64,000 nucleotides of DNA from Ectobacillus funiculus (GCF_004138295.1 NZ_SCFM01000029.1:26519-90518), one strand, 5' to 3'; shown: positions 44,664 through 53,823, numbered from the stretch's first letter. The notes: generated from the letters alone by a model not told the origin. Numbers and translations are program-made.

Positions 44664-45437
44664 CTAAGAAGTTATCGATGCTTGTTGTATCTTGCTATGC
44701 GCTTGAATAAATGCACAGCTTGTTTCAGCAATAAGTTCTTTATCATAGTCCATCGATGCAACATGATAAGAATTCTGCAAAGTAACTGTCTTTCTTATAG
44801 GAGAGCTTACGTGCTGAACGATATAGTCTGTGTTCTCAGGCGGAACGACATGATCTTCTACAGATTTAAAGGCTAATACCGGGCAGGTAATATGCGGGAG
44901 CCTTTCCTTTGTGTCATCCATTAACAGCAGCAGCTGTTGAATTGCTGAAATCGGCACTTTCGAGTACGTGATTTCATAGACGTTCTTATCTTTAATATCT
45001 GGTGCTCCTTCATCCACAAAGCGCGGCTCTTGTTTGCCGCGAAATTCTTCAAGTACAGGGATGCTTGTCATGGCTGCATTAATTAAGATGATGCCGGCAA
45101 GATCCTGATGCTTGCTTGCAAGCTGGGCAGTTAAGGCGCCTCCCATCGATTGGCCAATGATGAAAATTTCACGGCAGTGCTGTTGTAAGAGGCGATAACC
45201 TTCTTCCAGGCTTTGAATCCAATCACTATAGAGGCAGCTTTCCATATCTTCATAATGGGTACCGTGCCCTTTTAATCTTACGGCACATACGGTAAAGCCT
45301 TGCTGTGCTATGTACTCTCCCAAAAAACGGACGCTCTGGGGCGTTCCTACAAATCCGTGCGAAATTAAAACACCAATATCATTTCCTTTGAAAAAGAATG
45401 CTTCTGCTCCATCTAAAATTGGATATTGTGTTGTCAT
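44664..45437 (-). CDS. Carboxylesterase / monoacylglycerol lipase (Est30-like)
   Basis: A 257-residue cytoplasmic alpha/beta hydrolase of the Est30/bMGL group. The oxyanion region is LISHGFVGTP, the nucleophile elbow GQSMGG (Ser near 97), the acid Asp in SVEDHVVPP and the base His in NSYHVASMD. The ATG follows GAGGGGATGG. It is read from a promoter nearly the same as that of the fbpA-yezD module. Confidence 0.9.
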   Translation of the reverse strand: MTTQYPILDGAEAFFFKGNDIGVLISHGFVGTPQSVRFLGEYIAQQGFTVCAVRLKGHGTHYEDMESCLYSDWIQSLEEGYRLLQQHCREIFIIGQSMGGALTAQLASKHQDLAGIILINAAMTSIPVLEEFRGKQEPRFVDEGAPDIKDKNVYEITYSKVPISAIQQLLLLMDDTKERLPHITCPVLAFKSVEDHVVPPENTDYIVQHVSSPIRKTVTLQNSYHVASMDYDKELIAETSCAFIQAHSKIQQASITS

Positions 45438-45561
45438 TCCATCCCCTCCTCATAGCTGTTTATTTTCTATACTGTATTAGAATAAGTTGTAGATATATTT
45501 TTATTCTCACGACTCGTTAGGTGAAGTTAGTGAATCTCCCTAGCGATTATTATGTAACATA

Positions 45562-45591
45562 ATACTAAAACAAATTATTCCTATCAGTCAA
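45562..45591 (-). promoter_or_regulatory. Promoter of the esterase, sulfur-promoter look-alike
   Basis: On the minus strand TTGACT-N18-TAGTAT with GATAGGAATAAT after the -35, as at 33994-34023. Confidence 0.55.
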
Positions 45592-45780
45592 GTGGGTTTT
45601 GTTGAATTTTAAAAATTTTTCCTTCTACAAGGGATTCGCTTTTAGCTAAAAATCTATACTTTTCTTTAGATCTTACGCATGAATGTAGTCCTATTTAGAT
45701 ATGGATTCGTTATAAAAGACATTAAATGTAGCAGTTAAAGTCTGCCTAGTTAACGAGTTTGTTTTTCAACAGTCTGTAGA

Positions 45781-45800
45781 AAGTGAGTAATTACTCACTT
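45781..45800. promoter_or_regulatory. TetR-type operator 1
   Basis: AAGTGAGTAATTACTCACTT, a perfect 20-bp palindrome upstream of the ABC exporter promoter. Confidence 0.75.
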
Positions 45801-45828
45801 TTTTGTTTTAGTTTTTCAAAAGCTGCTG

Positions 45829-45855
45829 TATAATTATAGTGAGTAATCACTCATT
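45829..45855 (+). promoter_or_regulatory. -10 box and TetR-type operator 2
   Basis: TATAAT (45829-45834) followed by AGTGAGTAATCACTCATT (45838-45855), a near-perfect second operator over the transcription start. Confidence 0.7.
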
Positions 45856-45879
45856 TTTGCTTAAAAGGAGGCTTATGAT

Positions 45880-46623
45880 ATGAAGGAAGCTGTTAGAGTC
45901 AAAGGAGTTAGTAAAAGCTTTGGGAAAAAGGAAGTATTAAGCATGATTGATTTAACGGTGGAGGCAGGACAAATATACGGTTTAATTGGTCCTTCTGGTT
46001 CCGGTAAAACAACGTTGGTTAAGATGATTGTTGGCATGGATGTACCGACGCAAGGAGAAGTAGAAGTATTGCAGACTAAGGTTCCGCATCTATCGTTATT
46101 ACAGAATATTGGATATATGGCACAATCTGATGCTTTGTACCCAGAGTTAACAGGGAAGGAGAATCTAACTTTTTTTGCTTCCCTTTTTAAATTGAAAAAA
46201 GAAGAACAAAAGCAACGGATTGCATATACAGCAAATTTAGTTGATCTTACTTCGCATTTATCGAAAAAGGTAGCAGCTTATTCAGGAGGCATGAAGCGCA
46301 GATTGTCATTAGCTATTGCTTTAATTCAAAACCCGCAAGTTCTTATATTAGATGAACCGACAGTAGGGATTGATCCTGAGTTGAGATTATCCATTTGGAA
46401 CGAGCTGATGCGGCTAAAAAATGAGGAAGGGAAAACGATCCTCGTAACAACACATGTAATGGATGAGGCGGAAAAATGTGATCGTCTTGCAATGGTACGG
46501 GAGGGGAAATTGTTAACAAGCGGCTCACCTAAGGAATTGAAGGAATTTTATCATGCTACTAGCTTAGAGGATGTATTTTTAAAAGCGGGGGGAAGCAAGA
46601 ATGAGAATGCTGGCTCTAATTAA
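45880..46623 (+). CDS. ABC exporter ATP-binding protein
   Basis: A 247-residue ATPase with Walker [10 protein letters not shown] (about residues 36-44), signature YSGGMKRRLSLAIAL, Walker B VLILDEPTVGID and the switch His in VTTHVMDEA. This is the drug/antibiotic exporter type. It overlaps the permease by 23 nt and is repressed, by inference, by the TetR protein encoded at the end of the operon. Confidence 0.92.
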   Translation: MKEAVRVKGVSKSFGKKEVLSMIDLTVEAGQIYGLIGPSGSGKTTLVKMIVGMDVPTQGEVEVLQTKVPHLSLLQNIGYMAQSDALYPELTGKENLTFFASLFKLKKEEQKQRIAYTANLVDLTSHLSKKVAAYSGGMKRRLSLAIALIQNPQVLILDEPTVGIDPELRLSIWNELMRLKNEEGKTILVTTHVMDEAEKCDRLAMVREGKLLTSGSPKELKEFYHATSLEDVFLKAGGSKNENAGSN

Positions 46624-47668
46624 ACGGATCTGTCAACAAATGCTTCGGGATAAGCGAACATTGGCGTTGTTATTTCTTGCTCCGCTATTAGTGTTATCAT
46701 TAATGTACTTTCTTTTTAATGGCAATACAATCAACCCTAAAATAGGTGTAGTGAACGTAGATACTAAGCTTGTACAAAAGCTTAACGATATGGAGGATAT
46801 GGAAGTAATAAAGTACGATGATGTAACGGATGCACAACAAACGATTATTGCTGATCATTTGGAAGGCTTGTTGAAGATAGAAAATGGAAATGCAATCCTC
46901 ACGCTTCAAAATACAGACCCTTCAAAAAGTAAAGCATTACAGATGAAAATTAATCAGGCTTTAGCGGCTCAGGTGCAACAAAATCTAGCTGCACAGGCCG
47001 GGGCACAAGCGGGACCCTCTAAAATGACAGAAATGAAGACACAATATGTGTATGGAAGTAAGGATACATCCTTTTTTGATGTTTTAAGTCCTATATTGGT
47101 TGGATTTTTTGTATTCTTTTTTGTTTTTCTCATCTCAGGGATTGGATTATTACGTGAACGAACAACAGGTACGCTAGAGCGGCTGATGTCAACACCCATT
47201 CGAAGAGGAGAAATTGTAGCGGGCTATTTGGTTGGCTACGGCTTATTTGCGGTGATACAAACAGTAATTGTTGTTTTCTATGCTGTAAATGTGTTAGATA
47301 TTATCCTGGTAGGATCCATTTGGAATGTGATCCTAATTAATCTATTATTGGCTCTGGTAGCGTTATCCTTAGGCATTTTATTATCTTCCTTTGCAGCTTC
47401 GGAATTTCAAATGATGCAATTTATCCCAATTGTTGTAGTGCCGCAGGTGTTTTTTACAGGTATTTTCCCGTTTGAAAGCATGCCGGAATGGCTGCAGGCA
47501 ATTGCCAAAGTTATGCCGCTTTATTATGCGGGAAATGCTCTAAAGGATGTTATGTACAAGGGAATGGCTCTAGGGGATATTAGCGGGAAATTGCTTGCAC
47601 TGGCAGTCTTTGCACTTGTTTTTATTGTGTTAAATGTAATTGCACTCAAAAAATACCGTAAGTTATAA
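46601..47668 (+). CDS. ABC-2 type exporter permease
   Basis: A 355-residue ABC-2 permease. One N-terminal helix (about 20-40) is followed by an extracytoplasmic domain of about 130 residues, then five C-terminal helices, with RERTTGTLERLMSTP typical of YhgE/YfiM-like drug exporters. It starts inside the ATPase gene at 46601 after GGGGGAAG. Substrate unknown. Confidence 0.9.
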   Translation: MRMLALIKRICQQMLRDKRTLALLFLAPLLVLSLMYFLFNGNTINPKIGVVNVDTKLVQKLNDMEDMEVIKYDDVTDAQQTIIADHLEGLLKIENGNAILTLQNTDPSKSKALQMKINQALAAQVQQNLAAQAGAQAGPSKMTEMKTQYVYGSKDTSFFDVLSPILVGFFVFFFVFLISGIGLLRERTTGTLERLMSTPIRRGEIVAGYLVGYGLFAVIQTVIVVFYAVNVLDIILVGSIWNVILINLLLALVALSLGILLSSFAASEFQMMQFIPIVVVPQVFFTGIFPFESMPEWLQAIAKVMPLYYAGNALKDVMYKGMALGDISGKLLALAVFALVFIVLNVIALKKYRKL

Positions 47669-47734
47669 GGAAAGCGAATGATATGGATGTATACTATCCT
47701 AAATAAGAAAGGATTAGAATGCAGATAGAAAGAA

Positions 47735-48400
47735 GTGATACTATTGTCATCGAAGAATTTAATCGAGTCCGCACTCATGCAAATGAACCTGAAGGAAAAA
47801 AGAACTGATAAGCAGCAAAGGATAGTAGAAGCGGCGATTAAAATATTTGCTGAAAAAGGCTATACAGCTACGTCAACAAATGAAATTGCCAAGGCAGCTG
47901 AGGTGGCTGAAGGAACGATTTTTCGCCATTTTGGCACGAAGGAAAATTTACTGCTTTCAGTCATTGTTCCATTTTTAATGGAAGCTGCGCCTATCGTAGC
48001 CGATGAGTTCATTAAAGGTGTAGTAAGTAAACCTTATGATAGCTTCGAGAGTTTTTTAACAGCAATTATTAAAAATCGTTTCGCCTTTTTGGAAGAGCAT
48101 ATAGATATCTTCAAAATTCTAGTAGCGGAATTATTAAATCGGGAGGATTTACGACAATATCTTATGAAGATGTTTGAGCAAAAGGCGCTTCCGGTGTTTG
48201 GTGCTGTTCTTGATACTTATAAACAGCGAGGAGAACTGCTAGATCTTCCGAACGCTACTCTTTTACGCATGCTGGGAACGTGTATCTTTGGGTATTGTAT
48301 ATCTCGCTTTGCTTTTTTTCCAAATAGCAAGTGGGATGATGAAGCAGAGGTAGAAAATCTAGTTCGTTTGATCTTACAAGGCATTGGTGAATCAAAATAA
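47735..48400 (+). CDS. TetR-family regulator of the ABC exporter
   Basis: About 221 residues with an N-terminal helix-turn-helix (IVEAAIKIFAEKGYTATSTNEIAKAAEVAEGTIF region; recognition helix near GTIFRHF) and a ligand-binding helical C-terminus. The start is GTG 47735 or TTG 47744; neither has a strong ribosome site. It is the last gene of the exporter operon, which has two GTGAGTAAT-type palindromes at its promoter, the likely autoregulatory operators. Confidence 0.88.
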   Translation: MILLSSKNLIESALMQMNLKEKRTDKQQRIVEAAIKIFAEKGYTATSTNEIAKAAEVAEGTIFRHFGTKENLLLSVIVPFLMEAAPIVADEFIKGVVSKPYDSFESFLTAIIKNRFAFLEEHIDIFKILVAELLNREDLRQYLMKMFEQKALPVFGAVLDTYKQRGELLDLPNATLLRMLGTCIFGYCISRFAFFPNSKWDDEAEVENLVRLILQGIGESK

Positions 48401-48423
48401 TATCGTCTTCAATTTCGTTAGAA

Positions 48424-48457
48424 AACCTTTATCCATATGGTAAAGGTTATTTTTTTC
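48424..48457 (+). terminator. Terminator after the TetR gene
   Basis: AACCTTTA pairs with TAAAGGTT, followed by ATTTTTTT. Confidence 0.85.
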
Positions 48458-48713
48458 AGTTACTCTGTTTTTAACAGATTTCTGAAAGGATGTTAGGGGG
48501 AGTCATTCAAGGAATATTAGGGATACTAAGAAACAAATTAAGAAAGAGCTATAATCCCATATTGGCAAGAAGTAAGATAATTTTAAGAAGAAACCTAGTT
48601 ATTTGACGTACAATCGTTACAAGTGTAAAGTTACTTACATAAAATAACTAAATGTTTGAACAGTGCAGAAGTGCTATTGTTATGAAACACATTCAGTTTC
48701 AGGGGGGACATAT

Positions 48714-49454
48714 ATGACAGTTAAAGAAAGTATCATTCATATGCTAGAAGACAAAATTCAAATGATTCATCGCAATGAAGGGGCCATTTATTTAGTTGGT
48801 CCTGTAAAATTGCCGGTTAACTTATATGGAGAAACGAAGACATTTCAGTGGTATTGCTGGCTGAATTGCAATGAAGTAACAGATCGAATCGAACGGATTA
48901 TCGAGAAGCTATCATCTGTGGATTTAGCAGAAATGCAGCAGTCCAGCGTGCTTGTATATGGTGATTTTGCAAATGCTGACGATGCGCTAATCCGTATGCA
49001 TAGCATTTGCCATACGGGAGATATATTTGGCAGCAAGCGCTGTGACTGTGGCTTTCAATTAAAGCAGTCGATGAAGATGATCACAGAGCACGGAACAGGC
49101 GCCCTTTTTTACTTGGCAAATCATGAAGGCCGCGGCATTGGTTTATTTAGTAAAGCGATGGCGTACGTGTTGCAGGAAAAAGGCTTAGATACGGTCGAAG
49201 CCAACTTGAGTCTTGGTTTTGTCGATGATGCCCGCAACTATGATGATGCCATCGAAGTGTTAAAGACATTAAGATCCAAGCCAGTAACGCTTATTACAAA
49301 TAATCCGAAAAAGCTGCAGGCACTCCAAAACGCAGGATTAAATGTGTCAGATCGAGAGTCGCTATGGGGAGATGTGTCTGAATTTAATGAGAAATATCTT
49401 CAAACAAAAATTAAACGATCTGGTCATTTAAGGGCAGAAGCTAGAGAGGAGTAA
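48714..49454 (+). CDS. GTP cyclohydrolase II (RibA-type), stand-alone
   Basis: A 246-residue protein that should open GTP to the first riboflavin intermediate. The Zn-binding cysteines are in HSICHTGDIFGSKRCDCG and the catalytic loop reads NHEGRGIGL. The N-terminal 60 residues are not a DHBP-synthase domain. No FMN riboswitch and no rib genes are nearby, so it is probably an extra copy or used in another pathway. The ATG at 48714 follows AGGGGGG. Confidence 0.88.
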   Translation: MTVKESIIHMLEDKIQMIHRNEGAIYLVGPVKLPVNLYGETKTFQWYCWLNCNEVTDRIERIIEKLSSVDLAEMQQSSVLVYGDFANADDALIRMHSICHTGDIFGSKRCDCGFQLKQSMKMITEHGTGALFYLANHEGRGIGLFSKAMAYVLQEKGLDTVEANLSLGFVDDARNYDDAIEVLKTLRSKPVTLITNNPKKLQALQNAGLNVSDRESLWGDVSEFNEKYLQTKIKRSGHLRAEAREE

Positions 49455-49486
49455 GAGTGGGTTTCATGTGGAACTCGCTCTTACGT
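49453..49486 (+). terminator. Weak terminator-like hairpin after GTP cyclohydrolase II
   Basis: GTAAGAG (overlapping the stop) pairs with CTCTTAC around a GAGTT-type inner stem. There is no T run. Confidence 0.45.
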
Positions 49487-49664
49487 AGCTTTGATAATCA
49501 ATTTGTATTTTGGAAAAAGATATCATAGAACAAACTTCCATTCATATAGTAGGACTTTCCTCGCATCGTTATGATAAAATGATAAGAGTTTAATAGAAGA
49601 TTCTAATAGAGTACTGGCAGAATCTTTATAAATAACTCAAATTTTAATAGCGAAGGTGAGGAGA

Positions 49665-50567
49665 ATGGAGTTTCTTGAAGTGCTTTTGCCGATCTTTGGG
49701 ATTTTTGTACTCGGTTATATTGGAGAGAAAAAAATCGGCTTTGACACAAAAACAATTTCTGCGATGTCTATGTATTTAATGTCGCCTGTGCTTGTATTCC
49801 GTACTTTTTACAAAACAACATTTACTGTAGAGTATTTGTATATGACATTATATCTTGTTATTCTTTGCTTTATATTAATTTCTATTGTCTATATTGTTGC
49901 CTCTATGCGAAACTATTCGAGGCCAGAAACGTGCGGTATGATTTTGGCATCGGTATTTATGAATAATGGTAACTACGGCACGCCTGTACTTTTACTTTTG
50001 TTTGGGGCAACAGGACTCGATTATGGCATTATTTTAATGGTTATTCAATCGCTTGTGATGTGTACGGTCGGTGTGTATTACGCAGCCAAAGGAAGTCCGG
50101 CTGGAGACGGTGTTCGCTCTGCTTTGCGTGCTGTGCGGCGTATGCCAATGATATACGGTGCGATGCTTGGACTTGCATTTCAAATGCTGCACGTACCGCT
50201 AAGCGGATCAGTTCGTGAAGCAATTGATTTAGTCGGAAACGCAGCCATTCCAACAATTATGATTGTGCTGGGCATGCAGCTTGCAAAAATATCAATCAGA
50301 AATCTGGCTAAGGAAAAAATTTCTTTTTCCCTTATGATTAAGCTGGCCATCTCGCCTGTTATCGCATACGGCTTAACAATGCTGTTTCCTATGGATGACA
50401 TGGTAAAGCAGATTATGGTCATTATCGCTGCCATGCCCACAGCTGCTAATACAACGATGTATGCTATTCAGTTTGACACTGAGCCTGAGTTTGTTTCAAG
50501 CGCGACACTAGTTAGTACATCATTAAGCTTGGCTACCTTGCCGATCATTTTTGCGCTTGTCCTTTAA
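49665..50567 (+). CDS. AEC family (auxin efflux carrier-like) transporter
   Basis: A 300-residue membrane protein with ten predicted helices in two halves. It has the MNNGNYGTPV motif of helix 4 and the MAAMPTAANT-type motif of helix 9, both typical of AEC/malonate carriers. Substrate unknown. The ATG at 49665 follows AAGGTGAGGAG. The stop codon TAA is made from the first bases of a dispersed repeat, so the C-terminus may have been reset by the insertion. Confidence 0.88.
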   Translation: MEFLEVLLPIFGIFVLGYIGEKKIGFDTKTISAMSMYLMSPVLVFRTFYKTTFTVEYLYMTLYLVILCFILISIVYIVASMRNYSRPETCGMILASVFMNNGNYGTPVLLLLFGATGLDYGIILMVIQSLVMCTVGVYYAAKGSPAGDGVRSALRAVRRMPMIYGAMLGLAFQMLHVPLSGSVREAIDLVGNAAIPTIMIVLGMQLAKISIRNLAKEKISFSLMIKLAISPVIAYGLTMLFPMDDMVKQIMVIIAAMPTAANTTMYAIQFDTEPEFVSSATLVSTSLSLATLPIIFALVL

Positions 50568-50702
50568 AGAAAACTCGCCGACTGGCGAGCCCTGTCTTTG
50601 GGCGAAGACAGAGGCGTAGTTGCCCTTACACTGTATTCCTAAAATTTCCGACTACGTCGAATTCACTTCTAGCTGGAAGTTTATACTTTCCTACAGTGTA
50701 AT
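50565..50702 (-). repeat. Dispersed repeat, copy 13 (reverse)
   Basis: Full reverse copy beginning TAAAGAAAACTCGCC at the stop codon of the AEC gene and ending CTACAGTGTAA. Confidence 0.9.
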
Positions 50703-50757
50703 AAAAACGATGCCATGCCTTTTTATGACAAAGAAAGGTGTGGGCATCGTTTTTTTT
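50703..50757 (+). terminator. Terminator between repeats 13 and 14
   Basis: AAAAACGATGCC pairs with GGCATCGTTTTT, followed by a long T run. Confidence 0.85.
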
Positions 50758-50763
50758 TGCTTT

Positions 50764-50853
50764 GCACTGTAAGAAAGCGAACCGAATGGTTCGCTTTCTT
50801 GCGTTTTAAAAATGTATCAATTTCTGGCTAGGAGGCCAATCGGTGAGTTTTCT
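50764..50853 (+). repeat. Short-form repeat, copy 14, with embedded palindrome
   Basis: Starts GCACTGTAAG, contains GAAAGCGAACC/GGTTCGCTTTC (perfect, 4-nt loop), then GGCTAGGAGGCCAATCGG and TGAGTTTTCTT. The middle of the normal unit is missing. Confidence 0.7.
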
Positions 50854-50873
50854 TGATTGCTTTAGGAATAAGT

Positions 50874-50903
50874 CTGTTTTTTTAACAAAAACAACTGATT
50901 TTT
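50874..50903 (+). promoter_or_regulatory. 21-bp direct-repeat operator D (PL11 lyase)
   Basis: CTGTTTTTT at 50874 and CTGATTTTT at 50895, 21 bp apart. The second starts 35 bp before the -10 box TATAAT (50930-50935). See the finding on the AraC-type regulon. Confidence 0.65.
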
Positions 50904-50929
50904 CCATGTAGAATTCAGAATAATCAAAT

Positions 50930-50935
50930 TATAAT
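50930..50935 (+). promoter_or_regulatory. -10 box of the PL11 lyase gene
   Basis: TATAAT without a recognisable -35, fitting an activator-dependent promoter. Confidence 0.5.
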
Positions 50936-50967
50936 GTAAAAGGATTTCCTCTTTATAGACCAGTTTT

Positions 50968-50981
50968 TGAAAGGGTTTTCA
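50968..50981. promoter_or_regulatory. cre-like site, PL11 lyase
   Basis: TGAAAGGGTTTTCA, cre-like apart from the central CG, 33 bp downstream of the -10. Confidence 0.4.
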
Positions 50982-51169
50982 TAAGAGAGAGCAATTATTA
51001 CTGACAGGGAGGCGTTGTAGCAGATCCTAATGTAAGCGCGAACAATCGTCGTTATGATTTAGTATCGTTGCCAAATGAGTACAGCAATTACATATTTCAC
51101 TGCCTATCTTTGTTAGAAACTATGATGTTCAAAGGACTATAAAGATTGTTTAAGGAAGGTGGCAAGAAC

Positions 51170-53746
51170 ATGGATCAAAAGAAATCTTCGTTCGTTAATA
51201 AGGCACTAACTGTAGCTTTAACAGTGCCGATGCTTTTTACGAGTATTGATAACGCAACTGCCGCCCATGCACAGAAGGAAAGGGAAGCAGGTAAGGGGGC
51301 AGGTGTACAATTAGAATATCTTGACAGAGGCTTGGCTGCGGCGCCTACATCTGAAGGTGTGTTTCTTAGCTGGAGACTTTTAGCTAATGAAGTAAACGGT
51401 TATTCTAACAAAGGCTTAACGGGTGCAAACTTTAACGTATATCGTGATGGTAAAAAAATTGCAACAGTGGAAGATAGCACAAATTATTTGGATAAAGAGG
51501 GAAGCGCTGCCTCTAAGTATTACGTAAGTGCTGTAGTGAATGGAAAAGAAGTCGACCAAAGCTCAACTGTTACCCCATGGAGAAAGCAATATTACGACTT
51601 AAAATTGAAAAAACCAACAGATGGCATCACACCTGCAGGGGAAACGTATACGTATTCAGCTAATGATATGAGCGTTGGCGATGTAGATGGCGATGGTCAA
51701 TATGAGTACTTCGTGAAATGGGACCCATCAAATTCTAAAGATGTTTCCATTAAAGGCTATACAGGAAATGTGTATATTGACTGTTATAAATTTGATGGAA
51801 CACTTCTGTATCGAATAGATCTAGGCGTTAATATTAGAGCGGGTGCTCATTATACACAATTTATGGTATACGACTTTGACGGAGATGGAAAAGCTGAAAT
51901 GATGTTTAAAACAGCTCCTGGTACAAAGGTCATCAAGTTCGATACAGCAGGAAATATAGTATCTGAAAAATATATTACAATGCCTCAAGAGGACATTCAA
52001 GCCGGTTATAGTAACGAGGATGATTATCGTATGAGTGCAAGTGATTACTATGAGCATGTAGTGAACATGTTTATGGGCTGGGACAAGCATGAGGAGGTTG
52101 TAAATGGTCATTGGCCAAAAACTCTTGAGGAGTGCTTTGGAATCGAAAAGAAGTATAACTATCCGTTATCAAGAAAAGATGCTGAAAGCTTGGCTGACTA
52201 CTTTATTGATGTATATGCTCCAAGCAGAAGCAGCAAAAACGAACTTAGAAAGTTTGAAGGCTTTATTGTGGACGGTCCTGAGTATTTAACTGTGTTTAAC
52301 GGGGCAGATGGTGCTGAGTTGGAAACGATCCATTATAAAACAGAGCGTCATGACGATGGTCTGATGTGGGGGGATTATGCCCTGCCAAGAATTGAGCCTG
52401 CAAATCGTGTTGACCGTTTCCTTGCGGGCGTTGCCTATCTTGACGGAGAAAAGCCTTATGCTGTATTTGCTCGCGGCTACTACACGCGTTCCACACTTGT
52501 TTCATACAGCTGGGACGGCACCCATCTGAAGGAGCATTGGTATGCGGATAGCGGCTGGACGCCTATGAGCAATCCATTTAATGACAATCCCCATGGTAAA
52601 TCAGGAACTGATCCAGAGTACGGAGCCATGACAAATCAAGGGGCTCATTCCCTCAGTGCAGCGGACGTTGATGGTGATGGTTATCAGGAAATTGTCTACG
52701 GAGGAGCTACAATTGATCATGATGGCAGCTTATTGTACAGTTCGATGGATGTATTGCCTCCGCAAAGTGCGTCTCCGGGTACAACAGCTAGACTTGGGCA
52801 TGGTGATGCGCTCCATGTTACAGATATCGATCCAGATAGGCCGGGCTTAGAAACCTTCATGGTTCATGAAAATGCAACAAGCGCTCCATATGGTTACTCT
52901 TTGCGTGACTCTAAAACGGGAAAAGTGCTGTCGGGCGGCTACACAGGTAAGGATACTGGACGAGGCATGGTAGGAGATATTGATCCTTCTCGTAAAGGAC
53001 TAGAAACATGGGCAGTTGGTACGTGGACAGCCGCTGGCGAAAAATTGAGCTCTGCAACACCAGGGACAAACATGAATATTAAGTGGTCAGCAGATATGAC
53101 TACACAAATCGTGAACGGTGCACAAGACGTTACACCAACCATTGAAGATTGGAAGAAGGGGCAGCTGCTCACAGCTACAGATACAAGAACAAATAACGGT
53201 ACAAAGGGTAACCCTTCCTTAGTCGCTGATGTACTTGGAGATTGGAGAGAGGAGCTCCTTGTGAGAACAGCGGACAGCTCTGCGATCCGTATGTATCTCA
53301 GCACGGAGGTAACCGACCGCAAGCTCTATACATTAATGCAAGATCCACAGTACCGGGCAGAGGTAGCAAGACAAAACACAACCTATAACCAGCCTTCCTA
53401 CACAAACTTCTATTTTGCATCTGATACGGATTGGTCGAAGGTTCCAATACCAAGCTTCTGGACTCCGGGCGTTATGTCTGTATTGGAGAATTTGATGAAT
53501 GAGTATAAAGAGGCGGATGAATTAACTGGTCCTATCGTGCCGCAATTAACGAATAGCTATAATCAGGCAAAGCATCAGCTTGAGAAAGGATCTGTACAAA
53601 ATGCTATTAAGTTTATAAAGAAATATTTGTCTGAGCTCAATGGAGAAAACAATCAGGCGCACACAATTTCAGACCGAGCAAAACAAAACCTATCCCATCA
53701 TGCCCAGTTACTCATAGAGATGTGGGAGAAAGAAGAGAAGAAATAA
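51170..53746 (+). CDS. Secreted rhamnogalacturonan lyase (PL11, YesW/YesX-like)
   Basis: Cleaves the rhamnogalacturonan-I backbone outside the cell. The 858-residue precursor has a signal peptide of about 32 residues. The PL11 beta-propeller carries Ca-binding loops such as DVDGDGQYEYFVKW, DFDGDGKAEMMFK and DVDGDGYQEIVYG, with HYTQFMVYD and TRLGHGDALH-type segments. It is about 230 residues longer than YesW, partly through a C-terminal helical extension (residues about 755-858, PQLTNSYNQAKHQLEKG) like the FIMAH/FIVAR helical modules of secreted Firmicute enzymes. The ATG at 51170 follows AAGGAAGGTGG. Confidence 0.93.
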   Translation: MDQKKSSFVNKALTVALTVPMLFTSIDNATAAHAQKEREAGKGAGVQLEYLDRGLAAAPTSEGVFLSWRLLANEVNGYSNKGLTGANFNVYRDGKKIATVEDSTNYLDKEGSAASKYYVSAVVNGKEVDQSSTVTPWRKQYYDLKLKKPTDGITPAGETYTYSANDMSVGDVDGDGQYEYFVKWDPSNSKDVSIKGYTGNVYIDCYKFDGTLLYRIDLGVNIRAGAHYTQFMVYDFDGDGKAEMMFKTAPGTKVIKFDTAGNIVSEKYITMPQEDIQAGYSNEDDYRMSASDYYEHVVNMFMGWDKHEEVVNGHWPKTLEECFGIEKKYNYPLSRKDAESLADYFIDVYAPSRSSKNELRKFEGFIVDGPEYLTVFNGADGAELETIHYKTERHDDGLMWGDYALPRIEPANRVDRFLAGVAYLDGEKPYAVFARGYYTRSTLVSYSWDGTHLKEHWYADSGWTPMSNPFNDNPHGKSGTDPEYGAMTNQGAHSLSAADVDGDGYQEIVYGGATIDHDGSLLYSSMDVLPPQSASPGTTARLGHGDALHVTDIDPDRPGLETFMVHENATSAPYGYSLRDSKTGKVLSGGYTGKDTGRGMVGDIDPSRKGLETWAVGTWTAAGEKLSSATPGTNMNIKWSADMTTQIVNGAQDVTPTIEDWKKGQLLTATDTRTNNGTKGNPSLVADVLGDWREELLVRTADSSAIRMYLSTEVTDRKLYTLMQDPQYRAEVARQNTTYNQPSYTNFYFASDTDWSKVPIPSFWTPGVMSVLENLMNEYKEADELTGPIVPQLTNSYNQAKHQLEKGSVQNAIKFIKKYLSELNGENNQAHTISDRAKQNLSHHAQLLIEMWEKEEKK

Positions 53747-53787
53747 CAGCTCTGTAAACAACCTGGTTATGAAAGAGTACAACAGTG

Positions 53788-53823
53788 CAGACAGCCGCCT
53801 TGAAATAGCAGGGCGGCTGTCTG
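53788..53823 (+). terminator. Hairpin after the PL11 gene
   Basis: CAGACAGCCGCC pairs with GGCGGCTGTCTG, itself enclosed by TGGTTATG/CATAACCA. A T run is lacking. Confidence 0.6.

Noticed and set aside
48600..48713. FMN riboswitch before GTP cyclohydrolase II
   Set aside because: No AGGATAT...GGGGCAGGGT-type core found in the 250 bp upstream.
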